Shown here: positions 20,866 through 28,948 of the stretch, piece after piece
Layout of the letters: each line of letters opens with the position of its first letter
Numbering within the stretch: position 1 is the first letter of the stretch
The notes under the pieces: model-generated
Database searches by the model: none
The model's input: only the letters and a program-made list of their open reading frames with translations
What the model was told of the DNA's origin: nothing
Assembly (NCBI GenBank): GCA_902624455.1
Contig: CACNXQ010000004.1
Location: forward strand, 44,726-108,725
Length of the DNA stretch: 64,000 nt
Direction: 5' to 3'
Origin: an uncultured Pelagibacteraceae bacterium
GTDB taxonomy: Bacteria; Pseudomonadota; Alphaproteobacteria; Pelagibacterales; AG-422-B15
Position numbers and translations under genes: made by a program

Positions 20866-21474
20866 ATGAAATTACTTAAAATCTTAATTTTAACTTGGAT
20901 TATTAATATTTTTGCGCTCTCAGCGCTATACTCCAGTGAGACCTTGAAAGGTATGCAAATTGGAAGTGAAGATGCCCCTGTTTCTATTATTGAATACAGG
21001 TCACTTACCTGTAGCCATTGTGCTGAATTTAGTAATGAAACATATCCCCAACTAAAAACGGAATTTATTGATACTGGAGTAGTAAAATTTGAATTAAGAC
21101 CCTTTGCCTTGAATGCAATAGATTTAAATGCTTTTAAGCTCTTACATTGTGCTGATGAGGCTGATTTTTTTGCATTAGATAAACTATTATTCAACGAACA
21201 AAAAAAATGGATAGTAACAAATCCAAGCGACAAGGTTTTAGAAAATAGTACGAAGGCTCTTGGCGATTATGGAATTCTGTTTGGTATTTCAGAGGATGAT
21301 TATGCAGAGTGCCTCAACAATGAAGAAATAACAGATTTTATTCTTTCTGAAAGAATCAATGGAGTTGAAAATTTTGATATTTCATCAACTCCTACATTTA
21401 TCATAAATGGTGAAATTTTTTCAGGAAATAAGTCATTTGAAGAACTAGAAAAAATAATTTTAAAAAAAAGCTAA
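20866..21474 (+). CDS. DsbA-family thiol:disulfide oxidoreductase, exported
   Basis: This 202-residue protein has a signal peptide (residues 1-22) and a thioredoxin-fold active site CSHC at residues 49-52 (RSLTCSHCAEF). Later, ISSTPTFIINGEIFSG contains the expected cis-Pro (TP) segment. It resembles the DsbA/BdbD-like 'thioredoxin domain' protein usually found between DUF721 and smc in Alphaproteobacteria, acting in the periplasm in disulfide formation or exchange. The stop codon is immediately followed by the smc ATG. Confidence 0.88.
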   Translation: MKLLKILILTWIINIFALSALYSSETLKGMQIGSEDAPVSIIEYRSLTCSHCAEFSNETYPQLKTEFIDTGVVKFELRPFALNAIDLNAFKLLHCADEADFFALDKLLFNEQKKWIVTNPSDKVLENSTKALGDYGILFGISEDDYAECLNNEEITDFILSERINGVENFDISSTPTFIINGEIFSGNKSFEELEKIILKKS

Positions 21475-24066
21475 ATGAATTTTAAAAAATTAAAAATACT
21501 TGGATTTAAATCATTTGTCGATCCTACGGATATAATAATTGAAAAAGGATTAACCGGAATTGTTGGTCCAAATGGATGTGGTAAGTCAAACGTAGTTGAG
21601 TCTCTTAGATGGTGCATGGGGGAAACTTCTCCTAAAAGCATGAGAGGTTCTGGCATGGAAGACGTGATCTTTTCAGGAACATCTGACAGACCTGCAAGAA
21701 ACAATGCTGAAGTTACTATATATCTTGAGAACACTGACCGGTCAGCTCCTTCTGAATATAATGATGGAGATGAAATTCAAATTAGAAGAAAAATAGAAAT
21801 TGAAAGAGGTTCAGAATATAAAATTAATGGCAAAGAAGTCAGAGCTAGAGATGTACAGAGGTTGTTTGCTGATTTATCAACTGGAGCTCATTCACCCTCT
21901 CTCATTAGCCAAGGAAGAGTTGGTGCTTTAATAAATGCAAAACCAATCGATAGACGGTCTGTTTTAGAAGAAGCAGCAGGAATCTCTGGATTACATTCGA
22001 GAAGACACGAAGCGGAGCTTAAACTTAAAGGAGCTGAAACCAATCTTCAACGTGTTAAAGATATAATGAAACAGCTTAATAACCAGATAAATAGCTTGAA
22101 GAAACAGGCTGAACAAGCTGAAACTTATAGATCAATTTCAGATGAAATCACTAAACTCGAGGGAATTGTTTTATTTTTAAAGTGGTCATCTTTAAAGGAG
22201 TCATTTGAAAAATCTGATGATAATCTTAAAGACAGTGAAGCTCTAATTCAGAAATATACATCTCAATTAGCCCAAATTACCAATGAACAACTTAGAGCTA
22301 ATGAAAAGCTAAAACCTTTAAGAGATAAAGAAATTGAAGCGGCTGCCAAACTTAATCGTATAAATCTTGAGCGAGAGTCACTTGATAGCGAGGAGGAGAG
22401 AATAAAAGATACAAAACTTAATCTCGAACAAACAATAAAACAAATTATCAGTGACTTTGAAAGAGAGCAATTTCAGCTTAAGGATGCAACAAAAGATCTT
22501 GAAGCTTTAAATCTTAAAAAAAATGAACTTGGATCAACCCATGATACTGAATTTAACGCTGAAACAATTGAAAATGAAAAAAACCAAAAAGATAATTTAG
22601 AGAATAGAATCACTAACCTCGACGAGGATATTGAGAAATACAACCAGATTAAAACAAATAAGAGAGATGATTTACAGCAATCTCTAATAATTGCTGAAAA
22701 CCTGAAATCAAAAAAGCTTACTCTTGAAGAAGTTGAAAATTATGATGACCCAAAAAATTGGACACAAATATTCTCTGAAAAGTTCTACGATAGTATGAAG
22801 AATATTACTCAAAAATATTCAGAGGCCGAGCAAAATTCACAGATTGCAAACCAACAATATGACAAGGCCAGCGAAGAAGCTAAAAATGCAGCTACTTTAT
22901 CTCTTGAATTAAGAGAAGAACTAAGACAGATGGATATAAAACAAAAGTTTAATGATTGGAACTATGAATATCAGAGACTCAGCAAATCTATAAATTCTTC
23001 TAGACGTCAATTGGAAGAATTAGAGTTAAGAAAACAAAAATCTGAAGAGGAATTAAAAAAGATTGCAAATAGACCTGAAGAAATTGCCCAAAGGCGTGGA
23101 CAGTTAATTGAAACAAAAGGATTTGCTGAAACAGAAAGAAAGTATGCATCAGATAGACTTGCAGAGGCTGATCAAGAACTGAAAAGTATTGAAACCAATT
23201 TAAGAAATGCCCAGAATGATTTAGCGAATGTAAGGGAAGCTAAAGGTAGAACTGAAGCAACAAAAGAGTTAGCTGAGGGAAGACTGAAAGAACTTGAAGT
23301 AGAGTCCAATGAGAAATTTAATTGTGAACCTGATGCAATAATTAATAAATTAGAAATTAGTGAAGATTATGAAACGCTAAAAATTAATTCTGAGCGAACT
23401 GAAATCAGACTAGATAAATTAAAACAACAACGTGAAACTATGGGTGCAGTCAATTTAAGAGCCGACTTAGAAACAAAAGAAATGGATCAAGAGTTAAGTG
23501 AAATGAGATCTGAAAAAGATGATTTAGAAACTGCCATAAAAAAAATGAGGGTATCTATTGAAGACCTCAACAAAGAAGGAAGATCAAGACTTCTAAATGC
23601 TTTTGAAAAAGTGAATACACATTTCAAAGATGTTTTTGTAAAGTTGTTTAATGGAGGTAAGGCTCATTTAGAATTAATAGATGCTGAAGATCCATTAGAA
23701 GCAGGTTTAGAAATGATGGTAAGTCCCCCTGGAAAAAAATTGCAATCCATGTCACTCTTATCGGGTGGAGAGCAGGCGCTTACAGCATTATCATTAATCT
23801 TCGCTGTATTTTTGACTAATCCATCACCTATTTGTGTGCTTGATGAGGTAGATGCCCCCTTAGATGATGCAAACGTAGAAAGGTTCTGTAACTTACTCGA
23901 TAGTATAACTGAAAAGACCCAAACTAAGTTCCTAATTATAACTCACCACGCGCTTACTATGTCAAGAATGGACAGGTTGTTTGGTGTCACGATGGCTGAG
24001 CGAGGAGTTAGTCAAATCGTTTCTGTTGATCTTAAAAAGGCTGAGGAGATTGGTGCTGTAGCTTAA
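21475..24066 (+). CDS. smc: Chromosome segregation protein SMC, short and apparently hingeless
   Basis: This 863-residue protein has both SMC head parts: Walker A GPNGCGKSNVVES at about 31-43 and, at the C-terminus, the ABC signature LSGGEQALTALSL at about 762-774 plus Walker B PICVLDEVDAPLDD. Two heptad-like coiled-coil arms fill residues 170-400 and 440-690. Where a folded hinge of 120-150 residues should lie there is only a short link around residues 415-435 (EEVENYDDPKNWTQIF), and no glycine occurs from 354 to 541. Bacterial SMCs are usually near 1150-1200 residues. It organises and segregates chromosomes. No scpA or scpB is in the window. Confidence 0.93.
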   Translation: MNFKKLKILGFKSFVDPTDIIIEKGLTGIVGPNGCGKSNVVESLRWCMGETSPKSMRGSGMEDVIFSGTSDRPARNNAEVTIYLENTDRSAPSEYNDGDEIQIRRKIEIERGSEYKINGKEVRARDVQRLFADLSTGAHSPSLISQGRVGALINAKPIDRRSVLEEAAGISGLHSRRHEAELKLKGAETNLQRVKDIMKQLNNQINSLKKQAEQAETYRSISDEITKLEGIVLFLKWSSLKESFEKSDDNLKDSEALIQKYTSQLAQITNEQLRANEKLKPLRDKEIEAAAKLNRINLERESLDSEEERIKDTKLNLEQTIKQIISDFEREQFQLKDATKDLEALNLKKNELGSTHDTEFNAETIENEKNQKDNLENRITNLDEDIEKYNQIKTNKRDDLQQSLIIAENLKSKKLTLEEVENYDDPKNWTQIFSEKFYDSMKNITQKYSEAEQNSQIANQQYDKASEEAKNAATLSLELREELRQMDIKQKFNDWNYEYQRLSKSINSSRRQLEELELRKQKSEEELKKIANRPEEIAQRRGQLIETKGFAETERKYASDRLAEADQELKSIETNLRNAQNDLANVREAKGRTEATKELAEGRLKELEVESNEKFNCEPDAIINKLEISEDYETLKINSERTEIRLDKLKQQRETMGAVNLRADLETKEMDQELSEMRSEKDDLETAIKKMRVSIEDLNKEGRSRLLNAFEKVNTHFKDVFVKLFNGGKAHLELIDAEDPLEAGLEMMVSPPGKKLQSMSLLSGGEQALTALSLIFAVFLTNPSPICVLDEVDAPLDDANVERFCNLLDSITEKTQTKFLIITHHALTMSRMDRLFGVTMAERGVSQIVSVDLKKAEEIGAVA

Positions 24067-24069
24067 AGC

Positions 24070-24354
24070 ATGTCTGACACTAATCACAAGCCACCTACAG
24101 ATTTAAAAGAAAAAATAGACCAAGCAAAAAGTAAGTATATTTCTAATAAAAAAAATGAAACTAAATCTTTCGGCAAGGTAATGAAAGTCGTGGTAGAAAT
24201 TGTCGCAGCAATGGCAGTTGGACTAGGTATTGGAATATTGATAGATAATTACTTTGAAACACGCCCAATTTTCATTATAGTCTTCTTTTTACTCGGTAGC
24301 GCAGCAGGCATTCTTAACGTTTTTAGGGTTGCAAAAAGCCTCCAAAAAAACTAA
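24070..24354 (+). CDS. atpI: ATP synthase accessory protein AtpI
   Basis: This 94-residue protein has a charged N-terminus and two membrane helices (VVEIVAAMAVGLGIGILIDNYF and the second ending in NVFRVAKSL). This matches AtpI, which helps assemble the c-ring and may handle Mg2+. It begins three bases after smc and leads the F0 gene set atpI-B-E-F'-F. Confidence 0.88.
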   Translation: MSDTNHKPPTDLKEKIDQAKSKYISNKKNETKSFGKVMKVVVEIVAAMAVGLGIGILIDNYFETRPIFIIVFFLLGSAAGILNVFRVAKSLQKN

Positions 24355-24366
24355 AAAATAGGTGCA

Positions 24367-25107
24367 ATGGCAGCTGATAATCCCATAGATCCAATACATC
24401 AATTTGAAATTTCAAAAATAGCTCCTATTCAAATTGGAGGAGTAGACATATCTTTCACTAACTCATCATTATTTATGGTATTTGCAATTAGTGCAGTATT
24501 TTTACTTTTTACTCTTGGCCTCTCAAAAAAATCAATAATTCCTAACAGAATGCAAATGCTTTCTGAAATGTCATATAATTTTATTGCTAATATGCTTAGA
24601 GACCAAGTCGGTGACCAAGGAAGAGCTTACTTTCCATTTATTTTCTCATTATTCTTATTTATTTTCTTTTGTAATTTTATTGGCTTGATCCCCTATACAT
24701 TCACTGTAACTAGCCATCTCATTGTAACTTTTGCTTTTGCAGCACTAATATTTTTGGCTGTAACAATTATAGGGTTCGTTAAGAATGGTCTGGGATATCT
24801 CAGAATATTCTATCCTTCAGGTATACCAGTTTACTTGGCCCCACTTATTGTTCCAATCGAAATTATTTCTTATTTATCAAAACCTATTAGTTTATCTGTC
24901 AGACTGTGCGCAAATATGTTGGCTGGTCATAGTATATTAAAAATATTTGCTGGATTTACAGTCATGCTAGGTTTTCTTGGATTTGCTCCATTAGTATTTC
25001 TTGTAGTTTTATATGCTCTAGAAACTCTAATAGCGGCACTTCAAGCATATATTTTTACAATTTTAACTTGCATTTATTTAAATGATGCCCTCCATCCGGA
25101 TCATTAA
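24367..25107 (+). CDS. atpB: ATP synthase F0 subunit a
   Basis: This 246-residue membrane protein has the start PIHQFEISKIAPIQIGG, the family segment FIGLIPYTFTVTSHL, and the essential Arg in KPISLSVRLCANMLAGHSILKI of the fourth main helix. It forms the proton half-channels against the c-ring. It lies 12 bases after atpI and 29 before atpE. Confidence 0.96.
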   Translation: MAADNPIDPIHQFEISKIAPIQIGGVDISFTNSSLFMVFAISAVFLLFTLGLSKKSIIPNRMQMLSEMSYNFIANMLRDQVGDQGRAYFPFIFSLFLFIFFCNFIGLIPYTFTVTSHLIVTFAFAALIFLAVTIIGFVKNGLGYLRIFYPSGIPVYLAPLIVPIEIISYLSKPISLSVRLCANMLAGHSILKIFAGFTVMLGFLGFAPLVFLVVLYALETLIAALQAYIFTILTCIYLNDALHPDH

Positions 25108-25118
25108 ATTAAATTTAA

Positions 25119-25361
<243 letters not shown>

Positions 25362-25371
25362 GATTTCACGA

Positions 25372-25920
25372 ATGAAACTGTTATCTAAGATCCTTGGAAT
25401 CACGTTCATTCCATCCATAGTTTTTGCAGAAGGCCAGAAATCAGCTGGTCTTCCGCAGATGGACATATCTACATTTCCATCACAGTTATTTTGGTTGGTA
25501 GTTACATTCTTAATACTATACGTATTCATGTCAAAATATGTCATTCCATCATTAAGAACTACGATTGAAGAGAGAAAAGACAAAATCTTAGGTGACATTA
25601 ATGAAGCTGAGGCAGTAAATAATCAAGCTAGCTTGTCTTTGAAAGAGTACGATGACAAATTAAATTCCGCTAGCAATAGATCCTCTGAAATTATTACTAG
25701 TTCAAAGGAAGAAAGTTCAAAATATACTTCTGATTTAAAAAGTAAAAGTGATGATAAAATCAATAAGATGATTGAGGAGTCAATGAATAGAATTAAATTA
25801 CAGCAGAAAGATTCTGAAAATCAGGTTAGGGAGGCGACTTTAGTGGCTGTCAAATCAATAGTTTCAAAATACATTGAGAATGTTCCCTCTGATGATGAAA
25901 TTTCAAAAAAGTTAAACTAA
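25372..25920 (+). CDS. atpF2: ATP synthase F0 subunit b'
   Basis: I prefer ATG 25372 over TTG 25354, which would overlap atpE; the product is 182 residues. It begins with a hydrophobic segment resembling a signal (ILGITFIPSIVFAEG), then the b'-type FPSQLFWLVVTFLILYVFMSKYVIPSL membrane helix, then a long helical stalk. Having separate b and b' genes is typical of Alphaproteobacteria and photosynthetic bacteria. It forms half of the peripheral stalk. Confidence 0.92.
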   Translation: MKLLSKILGITFIPSIVFAEGQKSAGLPQMDISTFPSQLFWLVVTFLILYVFMSKYVIPSLRTTIEERKDKILGDINEAEAVNNQASLSLKEYDDKLNSASNRSSEIITSSKEESSKYTSDLKSKSDDKINKMIEESMNRIKLQQKDSENQVREATLVAVKSIVSKYIENVPSDDEISKKLN

Positions 25921-25939
25921 TGAAAGTTATATTTTAAAT

Positions 25940-26431
25940 ATGATGTCATTTTTCTCAGATCCATCTTCTTGGGTATTAGTTGCTTTTATTCTATTTGTAA
26001 TTATTGCTTTAGTTATAAAAGCTCCTGCAATGATCGCTAATCTTTTAGATGGTGAGATAAAAAAAATTAAAGATGAGTTGGATAATGCGAGAAAACTGAA
26101 AGAAGAAGCAAACAGCTTACTCGCCCAACATGAAAGAAAGATTCAAAACGCTGATGAAGAAGCAGAAAAGATTATATCCCAAGCTAAAGAAATAGCAGCA
26201 AATCAAGAGGCTCAATCTAAAATCAAGGCTGAAGAATATGTTAAAAGAGCCGAACAACAAGCAATTGAAAAAATCGAAAGAGCCGAGAAGCTTGCTGTAG
26301 CAAAAATCAATGACCATATTGTTTCTAATTCAATCGAGCTATCAGAAAAAATAATAAGTGAGAATATTGACGAAAATAGTTCTAAAAAGCTTATTCAACA
26401 GTCTATTCAACAAATCAGTAAGCTAAAATAA
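25940..26431 (+). CDS. atpF: ATP synthase F0 subunit b
   Basis: This 163-residue protein has one N-terminal membrane helix (WVLVAFILFVIIALVI) and a long charged amphipathic helix (residues 35-150) that makes the peripheral stalk with b'. It is the last gene of the F0 operon. The F1 genes (atpH-A-G-D-C) are not in the window, as in other Alphaproteobacteria where F0 and F1 operons are separate. A hairpin followed by T residues comes directly after the stop. Confidence 0.94.
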   Translation: MMSFFSDPSSWVLVAFILFVIIALVIKAPAMIANLLDGEIKKIKDELDNARKLKEEANSLLAQHERKIQNADEEAEKIISQAKEIAANQEAQSKIKAEEYVKRAEQQAIEKIERAEKLAVAKINDHIVSNSIELSEKIISENIDENSSKKLIQQSIQQISKLK

Positions 26432-26460
26432 AAGATTACCGTTTCAAAGTATCTTTTTTT
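26431..26460 (+). terminator. Possible rho-independent terminator after atpF
   Basis: AAAGATTAC at 26431-26439 can pair with GTATCTTT at 26449-26456 with one bulged T, followed by further T residues to 26460. The stem is AT-rich and weak, but it sits exactly between the F0 operon and thrB. Confidence 0.4.
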
Positions 26461-26475
26461 AATTATAAACAGAGT

Positions 26476-27438
26476 ATGGCAGTTTATACTCAAATATCAG
26501 AAAAAGATTTTACTGAGTTCTTAGAGAATTATAATTTTGATGAAGGTGCAACTTTTTCTGGCATAAAGGGTGGTACTTCCAATTCTAATTATTTAGTAAA
26601 AATTAAAGACGATAAATACATCCTTACAATTTTTGAAGAAAGAACAAATCAGGATAATCTCTCATATTTTTTTGAACTTATGAATCATTTGAACAAGAAT
26701 GACATAAAATGCCCTCAAGTACTTAAAGATAACAATCAAAATTATGTTAATTCTTTGAAAGGAAAAAATGCTGTAATTACAAGTTTTCTTAACGGACACT
26801 CTATTGAGCATATTGATCCTGAACATTGTTCATCTCTTGGAAAAGTAGTTGCCAAAATGCACAATGCATCGAGCTTATTAAATATTACTAGAAAAAATGA
26901 ATTAGGATTTAAAAAGCTACCGAATGTAATTGATCAAGTATTAAAACTATCTAATAAAATTGACTCTGATTTAATTAAGATTATTGAAATGGAATATTCT
27001 TTTTTAGAGAAAAATATGCCTGACTCTTTACCAAATGGCATAATTCATGCAGATTTATTTCCTGATAATATTTTTTTTGAAGGTAAGGAACTCTCTGGTA
27101 TTATTGATTTCTATTTTTCTTGCAATGATTTTTATGCTTATGAAATAGCAATCTGTGTTAATGCTTGGTGCTTTGAACCAAGTAATAATGAATTTAATCC
27201 AACAAAAGCCAGGTTGCTTTTAAAAAATTATAACAATATTAGAGAATTTTCTATTGAAGAGATCGAAGCACTACCTATGCTTACAAGAGCTTCAGCTTTA
27301 AGATATTTATTGACTAGGTTAATAGATTATTTTTCTCACGATGATAACGATCTTATATTAAAAAAAGATCCTGCTGAATATCTTATAAAACTTAAATTTC
27401 ATCAAACTGTAAAAAGACCAAGTGAATATGGCCTCTGA
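26476..27438 (+). CDS. thrB: Homoserine kinase (APH-fold type)
   Basis: This 320-residue protein belongs to the aminoglycoside-phosphotransferase-like homoserine kinases common in Alphaproteobacteria, not the GHMP type. It has a nucleotide loop GIKGGTSNSNYLVKI, the catalytic loop GIIHADLFPDNIFF, and a metal-binding DFYFS in SGIIDFYFS. It makes O-phosphohomoserine for threonine synthase, encoded by thrC about 1.5 kb further on in the opposite direction. Its end overlaps rnhA by 11 bases. Confidence 0.93.
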   Translation: MAVYTQISEKDFTEFLENYNFDEGATFSGIKGGTSNSNYLVKIKDDKYILTIFEERTNQDNLSYFFELMNHLNKNDIKCPQVLKDNNQNYVNSLKGKNAVITSFLNGHSIEHIDPEHCSSLGKVVAKMHNASSLLNITRKNELGFKKLPNVIDQVLKLSNKIDSDLIKIIEMEYSFLEKNMPDSLPNGIIHADLFPDNIFFEGKELSGIIDFYFSCNDFYAYEIAICVNAWCFEPSNNEFNPTKARLLLKNYNNIREFSIEEIEALPMLTRASALRYLLTRLIDYFSHDDNDLILKKDPAEYLIKLKFHQTVKRPSEYGL

Positions 27439-27868
27439 AGAATATTTCAATGTCTATACTGATGGTGCTTGCTCTGGTAATCCAGGAAAAGGAGGTTGGG
27501 GCGTTTATATTGAAAACCATAACTCAAGTTTTCAGCTCAATGGTGGTGATATAAATACAACTAATAATAGAATGGAACTTCAAGCAGTCATAGAAGCACT
27601 AAAATACTTTAAAGATAAAACTAACTTAAAAATATATACCGACTCTAAATATGTAATGAATGGAATTGAAGAATGGATCAAGAATTGGAAAATTAATAAT
27701 TGGAAAACAGCTAACAAAAAAGCAGTGAAAAACAAAGATTTATGGTTACTTTTGGACGAATTATCGACTAAACACAATATAGAATGGAATTGGGTCAAAG
27801 GTCATTCAGGTCATCGAGGTAATGAGATGGCTGATCATCTAGCTACTACAGCAATAAAAAAATTATGA
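27428..27868 (+). CDS. rnhA: Ribonuclease HI
   Basis: ATG 27428 is chosen rather than GTG 27422, giving 146 residues. The fold is clear: VYTDGACSGNPGKGGWGV with the first catalytic Asp, NRMELQAVIEAL with Glu, IYTDSKYVMNGI with the second Asp, the basic protrusion around WKINNWKTANKKAVKNKDL, and VKGHSGHRGNEMADHLA with the His loop and the last Asp. It degrades RNA in RNA:DNA hybrids. It follows thrB with overlap and collides by six bases with the convergent peroxiredoxin gene. Confidence 0.97.
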   Translation: MASEEYFNVYTDGACSGNPGKGGWGVYIENHNSSFQLNGGDINTTNNRMELQAVIEALKYFKDKTNLKIYTDSKYVMNGIEEWIKNWKINNWKTANKKAVKNKDLWLLLDELSTKHNIEWNWVKGHSGHRGNEMADHLATTAIKKL

Positions 27869-28354
27869 ATCTAGAACTTTGATAATGTTTTCTGCTCCAC
27901 TAATATGGGCCTGACTTGCATCTTCTTCGAGGAAAAAATGAGTTATTATTCCCTGATCAACAATCATTGAACATCTTTGAGTTTTTATTGAAGTTCCAAA
28001 TGTATCAGGGTAATCTGTTCCAATAGCCTTTGCAAATTCTGCTTTGCCATCAGATAAGAATAGTATTTTATTTGACCCTCCTGTCATTTCTTCCCACGCA
28101 TTAATTGTAAATATATCATTTGTGGCAAAGCAAATTATTTCGTCAATATTTTTTGCTTTTATAGTCTCATAATTATCAATATAGCCGGGTAAATGATCTT
28201 TAGAACAAACAGGCAAAAACGCACCTGGAACTCCAAAGATAATAACTTTTTTATTCTCACAAATATTTGCAATAGAAGTTGGTGTTGGTCCATTTTCTGC
28301 AGACATTTGTATCATGGTGATATCAGGTAATTTGTTACCAATTAATGAATTCAT
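27863..28354 (-). CDS. Peroxiredoxin, Prx5-like, with altered active site
   Basis: This 163-residue protein aligns with the PRX5/AhpE-like group: GVPGAFLPVCSKDHLPGY carries the peroxidatic Cys C50. The universal motif P-x-x-x-T-x-x-C reads P43-G-A-F-L47-P-V-C50, so the Thr that positions peroxide is Leu. The codon on the reverse strand is TTG, read directly. The rest (HLPGY, AEFAKAIGTDYPDTFGTSIKTQRCSMIVDQG) is intact, including a second Cys that may resolve. Either activity is changed or another residue compensates. It ends the reverse-strand cox-thrC-GNAT run. Confidence 0.9.
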   Translation of the reverse strand: MNSLIGNKLPDITMIQMSAENGPTPTSIANICENKKVIIFGVPGAFLPVCSKDHLPGYIDNYETIKAKNIDEIICFATNDIFTINAWEEMTGGSNKILFLSDGKAEFAKAIGTDYPDTFGTSIKTQRCSMIVDQGIITHFFLEEDASQAHISGAENIIKVLDS

Positions 28355-28363
28355 AATTTTATA

Positions 28364-28948
28364 CTAAATACTTTCATGCTTGATACAAGATAAAAGAATA
28401 TGATCTTCCCATACTCCATTTATCTTAAGATATTTTTTTGCATGGCCTTCTATTTCAAATTCACTTTTCAATAATGTCCTAAGTGATCTCATATTACGTG
28501 GTAAACATGCGGCCTCTACCCTGTGTAATTTTAAATCATTAAATATAAAGTCTTTTAAAATACTAATAGACTCTCTCATGTATCCCAATCCCATCTTATT
28601 TTCTGAAATCCAATAACCAATTGAGCATGATTGAACCACACCTCTTTGAATATTGTTTATGTTAATTTCTCCAATTAGTTTGTTTTTATCACTATCAAAA
28701 ATTAAAAATGAATATGCCTTATCTTTATTTGATAGTTTATCAAAGAACTTCACTCTTTTCACAAAATAGCCTCTCTCAAGCTCGTAAGGTGACCATGCAG
28801 GTTCCCATGGCTTTAGATATTCCATGTTAAATTTTCGCAATTCTGACCATTCTCTCCAATCTCTAAATTCTGGTGATCTAAGAAAGACTTTAGTTCCATG
28901 TAGGACCACGCTTTCTTTTTTGGATTGGAAAGGATGCAGAATTGTCAT
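28364..28948 (-). CDS. RimJ/RimL-type GNAT acetyltransferase
   Basis: This 194-residue protein is a GNAT of the RimJ/RimL branch: VVLHGTKVFLRSPEFRDWREW at the N-terminus, PWEPAWSPYEL, then the acetyl-CoA site around GYWISENKMGLGYMRESI and the family-typical HRVEAACLPRNMRSLRTLLKS. It may acetylate ribosomal or other protein N-termini. It directly follows thrC (no gap) on the reverse strand. Confidence 0.88.
   Translation of the reverse strand: MTILHPFQSKKESVVLHGTKVFLRSPEFRDWREWSELRKFNMEYLKPWEPAWSPYELERGYFVKRVKFFDKLSNKDKAYSFLIFDSDKNKLIGEININNIQRGVVQSCSIGYWISENKMGLGYMRESISILKDFIFNDLKLHRVEAACLPRNMRSLRTLLKSEFEIEGHAKKYLKINGVWEDHILLSCIKHESI

Noticed and set aside
20856..21233. Reverse frame antisense to the DsbA-like gene
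   Set aside because: It is Ser-rich shadow coding opposite a clear thioredoxin-fold protein.
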